A DNA stretch of 64,000 nucleotides from Piper betle (Eukaryota > Streptophyta > Magnoliopsida > Piperales > Piperaceae), in contig JAURVB010000206.1 in NCBI GenBank assembly GCA_033002965.1, positions 1-64,000 on the forward strand, written 5' to 3'. The notes under the pieces are model-generated. The model saw only the letters and a list, made by a program, of their open reading frames with translations, did not search any database and had not been told where the DNA came from. Position 1 is the stretch's first letter; the number at the start of each line of letters is the position of its first letter. The position numbers and the translations under genes are program-made. Below, one piece after another: positions 59,058 through 64,000 of this stretch.

Positions 59058-59927
59058 CTATGTATTAAATAGTCTATAAAACTATTATAAGGTCAAAATT
59101 AAGCACAATGCAATAAAAGTTAGAAATGAGATGAAATAATTCGGTGTTTTAATATAAGGGGTTAGTGTAAATGTTGATGCCTCTTAACGAGAATTCATCA
59201 TTCAAATGCAAAAGTTAACATAGGTGGTATGAATCAAAATTTTCTTTGAATTCAGATTAGTTATGATTCCCTTTTTAATACATAGAAAAATTTTTATTTT
59301 ATTTTTTGTTTTATTTATTCCTTAGGTCTAGGAGTTTTTCCATTTTCTATAGAGGAGCCAAATGAAACCAAAGCTTCATGTTTAGTTTTGAATTAGAAGC
59401 GTTAATTTACAATGATGAATCGACATCGACTCCTCTTAAAATTTCACAATATTATCCTTTCTTTCTTATTAACAAAAATATTATTAATAAAAATATTAGG
59501 AAAATCCTACGTTTCGTAGAATTTGCCATATATATAGTTTTATCTATTTTACAATTTATTTCATCTTTTCTACAATTTGTGATATTGGATGGTCTTTATT
59601 TATTTTATAATTACATTATTTTTTATTTCATATTTCTAAATATAACCATTTCCCTTTAAGTTTCCTATACAATCTACAACTTTATTTTTAATGAATACAA
59701 TAATAATAGAAAATTATAATTGTCGAGAATTGGGTCATATCTTCAATTTAACAATTTTAAAATAAATAAAAATCTTGAATATAATAAATAATAACTGAAA
59801 TGCACTATATTCTAAAATACATTAAATTCATTCAAGAATTTAAATAAAATTGTATAGAAATAATATACAACCAAAATAAAAATTTACCTTAAAGTGAGGG
59901 ATTAATATTATTGTATTAAATTAAGAC
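58200..59927. other. AT-rich stretch with (TAA)n microsatellite
   Basis: No gene recognised. The 93-codon frame at 59378-59659 is a run of Ile, Phe, Leu and Asn codons expected from AT-rich DNA. A perfect (TAA)13 lies at about 59018-59057. Confidence 0.3.
59018..59057. repeat. (TAA)n microsatellite
   Basis: About 13 perfect TAA units. Confidence 0.95.
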
Positions 59928-61847
59928 TTCTCTTTAGAATCAGAACTTGCCTCCATGATATGTTGGGTTGCATCTTAATTTTGAATTTTTAAATTATGTG
60001 CACGATTAACAATACAGTATTAAATTAAGATTTTGAATGCGCACAAACGTGAACATGTTTGCCCGTATTCAGGTCCAATAACTCATATCCACCTCCTCCC
60101 ACCCTCGGGGAATTCTGGAATGTGTCATGGTGGTTCCCAAAACAAATGAAGATAAGAAGAATGAGAAGATAAGAAGAGCTAAGTGAGGATTTTGGGGGCT
60201 TGACATAAAGAACCAAAAATGGTTGAAGGCTCCTATAAATAACTAAAGAGTTGAGAAGAGAAGGGAGGCTTGTTGCTGCTACAAAGAGAAAGGAAGTAGA
60301 AGAAAGGAGTTAGAGGAAGACAAAAGAAACGAGAGAAGAGAAGGGAGAAAGGGACAAGCCCTTGCCGGAGCAGCACCTCTGACAACCCCCTAGCCCACCG
60401 ATGGAAAGCTTGAAGTGCCCCCATCACCACCCAGCCGACAGCCTCTACCGGCAAGCAAAGTTGCCCAGAACCTATCTCTCGGACCAGTTTTATAGTAGAA
60501 AGCCGCCATCTTCCTCCCCTCCATCCGACCAGCCTAGATCACCTCCGTCCACACCGGTGCATCCACTACACTCCCATCATCACTACCTATGGATCCTAGT
60601 CAATAGCCACTGTTGAAAAATCCCACGACCACCAGGAAATCATCGACAAACTGCTCGTCAGAGAAGAGAGGATCAGAAATCAGAGACATGTTGTCAAGTT
60701 TGAAGCCACCGTTCGGCCATCCCCAGCTGCCTCCGGCCACATCACCACTTCCACAGGGCTCTCCTTAATACCGTCAACAAACCCAAAAGAGCCTCATGCT
60801 TGCTAGAAAACCGTCTAAAAGAGGTCTACCAGAAAAGTGCAGCAACAAAACTTTTCCATCTTTCCAACCTCTGTCATGCTACCACAGGACAAGCCAGCTG
60901 CCTCCAATCAATCCCTCTCATCGCCGAGTACAAAACCAAGTCAAGTCCCGCCTTTGTAAAGTGCCACCATAGCCGGAAAACAGCTATAAAGCCCAGCTGA
61001 GAGATCAGTTCTACCGAAACTTTCCACCTCCACCACCTCCAAACCACTCTGCCGGTCAGAGGCCTACTGTTCTGGGTGATCACTCCTTGTTGTTGCCGCC
61101 ACAAACTAGGAGCGCCGTTGTTGGAGCCTCAAGCGCGGTGTTGCACCGCAGCCATAGCCAGATCCATTGGGCCCATTTGTTGTTGATTGTGTTTGCAAGT
61201 TTGTTCGTATCTGCGACTGCAAGGAGTTGTCCAGTGACCTGATCAAATCTATGAACCATATTCAAGTTGACACATGTTACGCCACTTGCAGCCCTGCACA
61301 CCCAACATTTTCTGAAGCTCGCGTACGCCACCCAATTTGGTCTAGCATTTATTCTACCCCGAACCAACCCAAAGTAGTTCAGTTCAATCAATTATCACTC
61401 CATAAATAATTTGAAGGCTTTCTAGACCTCAGATATAGGCAAAACTTGCTACCCCAAGTTATTTTGAAGATTTGAAGATAAAGAAAGGATAAAATATGGC
61501 ATTAGAGTTGAAGATTTCAAAGGCAAGTCAGCTTAAAGGCAATAAAATTTACTATTTTGTATAAAATGTAAATAAAATAAGAAATAGTTAATTCATGGTT
61601 CTCAACCCACTATATACTGACTTAGGGATTCGGGTTGAAACCTAAACAACTACTAAAAATCCTAGTGTGTTTCCTCGCTCGTGGCACTCATTTATGTTTA
61701 TTTTACTCGCACAGTTTCTTTGTGTGACAAAGTGCATTTGGTCCTACTAAACCCACTTATTTAATTCACCCTAAAGCAAAGCATGATCACGGGGCCAGAA
61801 ATTCCACGCCCATATAGACTTTTCTTTAGAATCAGAAGTTGCCTTAA
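59928..61847. repeat. LTR-like block bounded by a 30-bp direct repeat
   Basis: GACTTCTCTTTAGAATCAG and the following bases at 59928-59957 recur with few changes at 61817-61845. Between them, 60227-60238 holds a TATA box (CTCCTATAAATA) followed by a purine-rich leader (60250-60360) and moderately GC-rich, P/S/H-rich open frames with no domain (60401-61400), which is how plant LTRs often look. TGTCA at 60123 and TGACA at 61725 could be termini, but no matching 5-bp duplication surrounds them. Confidence 0.3.
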
Positions 61848-62111
61848 AAAAATACCACCGAAGAATCAAAATACTTGCACAAGATTAGAAGTTCAAGTTA
61901 GTGGATTGTTTAAAAAATAAAAATAAAAATGTTTAATTTTAGTTAATTGAAATTCATATAGACATCATCTATCAAAATAAATTTCCTTAATTAGGAAAAC
62001 TATAAATTAGGTAATATTTTACTACTAAAACTAAAAACCAGTTAATTAATGTTATATATATTGAGAAGAAGACTCCCACAACGAATTAACAGCCGCTTCA
62101 GAAAGACTCCA
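61848..62111. other. AT-rich stretch upstream of the ARIADNE pseudogene
   Basis: Nothing recognised. Confidence 0.3.
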
Positions 62112-64000
62112 ATGGCTGACGACGATGAATATTAAACCAAAGACGACGACGATATTTGATACGGATCAGATTTGTGGGAAGACGATGATGGCATTGTTGG
62201 GTACGAATCAGATTTGTATGTAGACGACGATCACGTTGTTGGGTACGAATTAGATTCATGCGTTGCCAGAGAAGACAACACGAAGGGACACTAGTCAATC
62301 TTGAGCAAGGAAGAGATCCAAAAGCGGCAGCAAGCATATATTGTTGGGCCCTTTGGACCCCTACCCAAGCTCCAAAACCACTGTTGGATCCTTCGGGCCC
62401 CTAAAAGAGACTTTAAACAACCAAAGGAAACTCGCAATAGGTGTCACAGGCCTCTCTTAATCCAAAAGCTAGCTCAAAGAATAAGGCTTTCTCATTAGCC
62501 TATATACAAGTCACTAACAACCTCTACAACCAATGTAGGACAAATCTAACAACTCCCCTTCACACATCGGGCGTAGCCCGAAACTATCATCGTCTGACAC
62601 ACTCCCCTTAAATCAGATGGTACTCACCTAGTAAACCCTCTTATAAAGGAAACAACAACAATCAGCGTAGGCAAACCCGACTTAACTTGGTTTTAATACC
62701 ATTTGTTGTGGCCCTTGGGCCCCACTCAGCTTCGAAACCACGGTTAGATAAACCAACGGATATAGTCGAAATGGCCTCGCTTGTTACGTTGTGAGTGGTG
62801 CAGCCACTTCTCTACTTCGCTGCTGCAATTGGGACGTCGTCAAGGTGCAGGACGCCTGGTTTGGAGACGAGAAGGGCGTGCGAGAAAAGGTTGGTTTGTT
62901 CGAGAAGCTGCTTGTCGTTGATATATTTAATCCGACATCCACCAAAGTATTGGTAAGTTGCAGGATTTGCTTGGATGCATGCCCGGAATCCATGCCCGTG
63001 TCAATTTCGTGTGGTCACCTGTTCTGTTCTACTTGTTGGAAGAATTATATTATCATACCAATCAAAGATGGCCCTGGGTGTTTGATGTTACGATGGCCTC
63101 TCCCTTCTTGCCGAGCCATAGTCGATCGCGACATGGTTAACAAAACCTTGGTTTGTGATGATGATCTTAAAACCATGTACTCTGGCTGCCTTGTTAGATC
63201 GTATATTGAGAGTGGTAAGAAGGCAAAGTGGTGTCCTGCGCCTGGTTGCGAATATGCGATCGAACATGAAATGAACAGTGACGACTTCGACGACACGTGG
63301 GCCCCACTATTTCTGCTGGAACTGCTCCTAGGAAGCACACCGGCTTGTGGATTGCGGCACGGTGGAAAGGTGGATGATCAAGACCAGCTCCGAGGCCGAG
63401 AACACGAATTGGACATTGGCCAATTCCAAGCCTTGTCCCAAGTGCAAGCGCCCAATCGAGAAGAACAGCGGTTGCAAGCACATGACTTGACCTGAGCCGT
63501 GCAGGCTCCACTTTTGCTGGCTCTTCCTTGGCCCCTGGTCCGAGCACGGCAATGAAACTGGTGGGTGGTATGCATGCAACGACTACGAAGCTGCTAAGAG
63601 GGAAGAAGGGAATGATGAGGGGGAGTGGAGGAGGGAAAGTGCGAGAGCTGCTCTGGATAAATACGCCCACTGCTATGAACGTTGGTTGGGGAACCATTCG
63701 TCTACAGAGAAAGCTCTCAAGAGCCTACAACAGATGAAGGATGTTGGGATAGCGAAGTTGACTGAAGGACACTACCAACCTCACTCCCAGCTCTCTTACA
63801 TCGAAGATGCTGGTAGCAGATTGTGGAATGTAGGCGTATCCTCAAGTGGACGTATGTATGAGGATATTACTTACCGGAGGAGGAGCAAGAGAAGAAGAGG
63901 TTTTTTGAGTATTTGCAGGGGGAGGCAGAGCATGCATAGAGGCTCCATGGTTGTGCCGAGATTGAAGTTGGGTATTTTATTAACGAGGAGGAGGTGATAG
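62112..64000 (+). pseudogene. ARIADNE-type RBR E3 ubiquitin ligase pseudogene (intronless), runs off the window
   Basis: Functional relatives transfer ubiquitin from an E2 through a RING1-IBR-RING2 unit. Here the acidic N-terminus starts at ATG 62112 and reaches SILSKEEIQKRQQA (about 62299-62335). It is then interrupted by a 419-bp insertion and resumes with LLRCCNWDVVKVQDAWFGDE. RING1 is intact (CRICLDACPE, SCGHLFCSTCW). The IBR and RING2 parts are recognisable ([40 protein letters not shown]), followed by the Ariadne helical region. Damage includes a stop early in the N-terminus, a frameshift near 62790, a frameshift at about 63300-63310, TAG at 63329, TGA at 63488 (replacing a RING2 cysteine), a frameshift at about 63811-63830, TGA at 63859 and TAG at 63937. 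No introns interrupt the sequence, so a retrocopy is likely. Confidence 0.88.
62341..62759 (-). mobile_element. Small TRIM-like insertion in the ARIADNE pseudogene
   Basis: This 419-bp block separates two stretches of ARIADNE homology that would otherwise be nearly contiguous. ATATA precedes it (62336-62340) and follows it (62760-62764), fitting a 5-bp target duplication. The first 50 bases (TGTTGGGCCCTTTGGACC, etc.) recur near the right end (TGTTGTGGCCCTTGGGCCCC, from 62704), so it has terminal direct repeats, the right one shortened. Next to the right repeat, the minus strand reads TGGTATTAAAACC, a decayed tRNA-Met-type primer-binding site. Non-coding, and a different family from the other TRIMs in the window. 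Confidence 0.6.

Noticed and set aside
59378..59659. 93-codon hydrophobic open frame that could look like a membrane protein
   Set aside because: The codons are those expected from AT-rich DNA, the region has no gene context, and no family motif is seen.
60401..61409. Proline-, serine- and histidine-rich open frames on both strands
   Set aside because: They follow a TATA box and leader in an LTR-like block, overlap one another and show no domain.
1..64000. CRISPR arrays, tRNA, rRNA or organellar insertions
   Set aside because: No regularly spaced short repeats with unique spacers and no cloverleaf or ribosomal sequence were seen; the TGGTATCAGAGC matches are retroelement primer-binding sites.

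Overview
The window is nuclear DNA from a flowering plant. The evidence is an intact intronless 9-cis-epoxycarotenoid dioxygenase (NCED) gene, a spliced SANT-domain gene, an ARIADNE-type RBR ligase pseudogene, and a dense plant retrotransposon landscape (Athila, Tekay/Del chromovirus, Ty1/copia, TRIM elements). The surroundings are AT-rich and no prokaryotic gene organisation is present. The species cannot be named from the sequence alone.

Layout. 1-6.1 kb: a broken Athila-type Ty3/gypsy element on the + strand, interrupted by an inverted LTR. 6.2-13.9 kb: old LTR-derived sequence, including two copies of one LTR family; the second copy carries a rearranged TRIM at 12297-13172 with a perfect GTACT target duplication. 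13.9-20.05 kb: a mosaic of a deleted minus-strand chromovirus, a TRIM, and a plus-strand chromovirus whose pol frame (15346-18279) is fused to the TRIM and has no gag or protease. Its 3' LTR (18379-20054) contains a 62/108-bp higher-order minisatellite. 20.6-24.8 kb: two truncated copies of a long-LTR family; the second abuts the 3' end of a SANT/Myb-domain gene (24.8-29.1 kb, minus strand). For that gene I could chain seven coding exons with canonical splice sites and consistent phase into 595 codons. 30.35-34.0 kb: a complete 3.0-kb solo LTR of the same long-LTR family, with GTACT target duplications, inserted exactly at the junction of a tandem duplication of about 315 bp. 34-42.8 kb: AT-rich and gene-poor, with two further TRIM copies and one MITE-like repeat. 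42.8-44.9 kb: NCED on the minus strand with a TATA box and two ACGTG (ABRE/G-box) cores. 47.0-51.0 kb: a decayed Ty1/copia element on the minus strand. 51-61.8 kb: AT-rich sequence with old LTR-like and env-like retroelement remnants. 62.1 kb to the window end: an ARIADNE (RBR E3 ubiquitin ligase) retrocopy-like pseudogene with several stops and frameshifts and a small TRIM-like insertion.

Functionally the window holds one gene that looks fully functional (NCED, committed step of abscisic acid synthesis), one partial but conserved gene (SANT protein) and one dead gene (ARIADNE). The rest is retrotransposon turnover. The most unusual material is the TRIM/chromovirus complex at 12.3-20.1 kb: a TRIM and a Tekay/Del chromovirus share termini, primer-binding site and pre-polypurine motif, and they have recombined with each other. 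I found no evidence for a new defence or metabolic system, and no tRNA, rRNA or CRISPR features.
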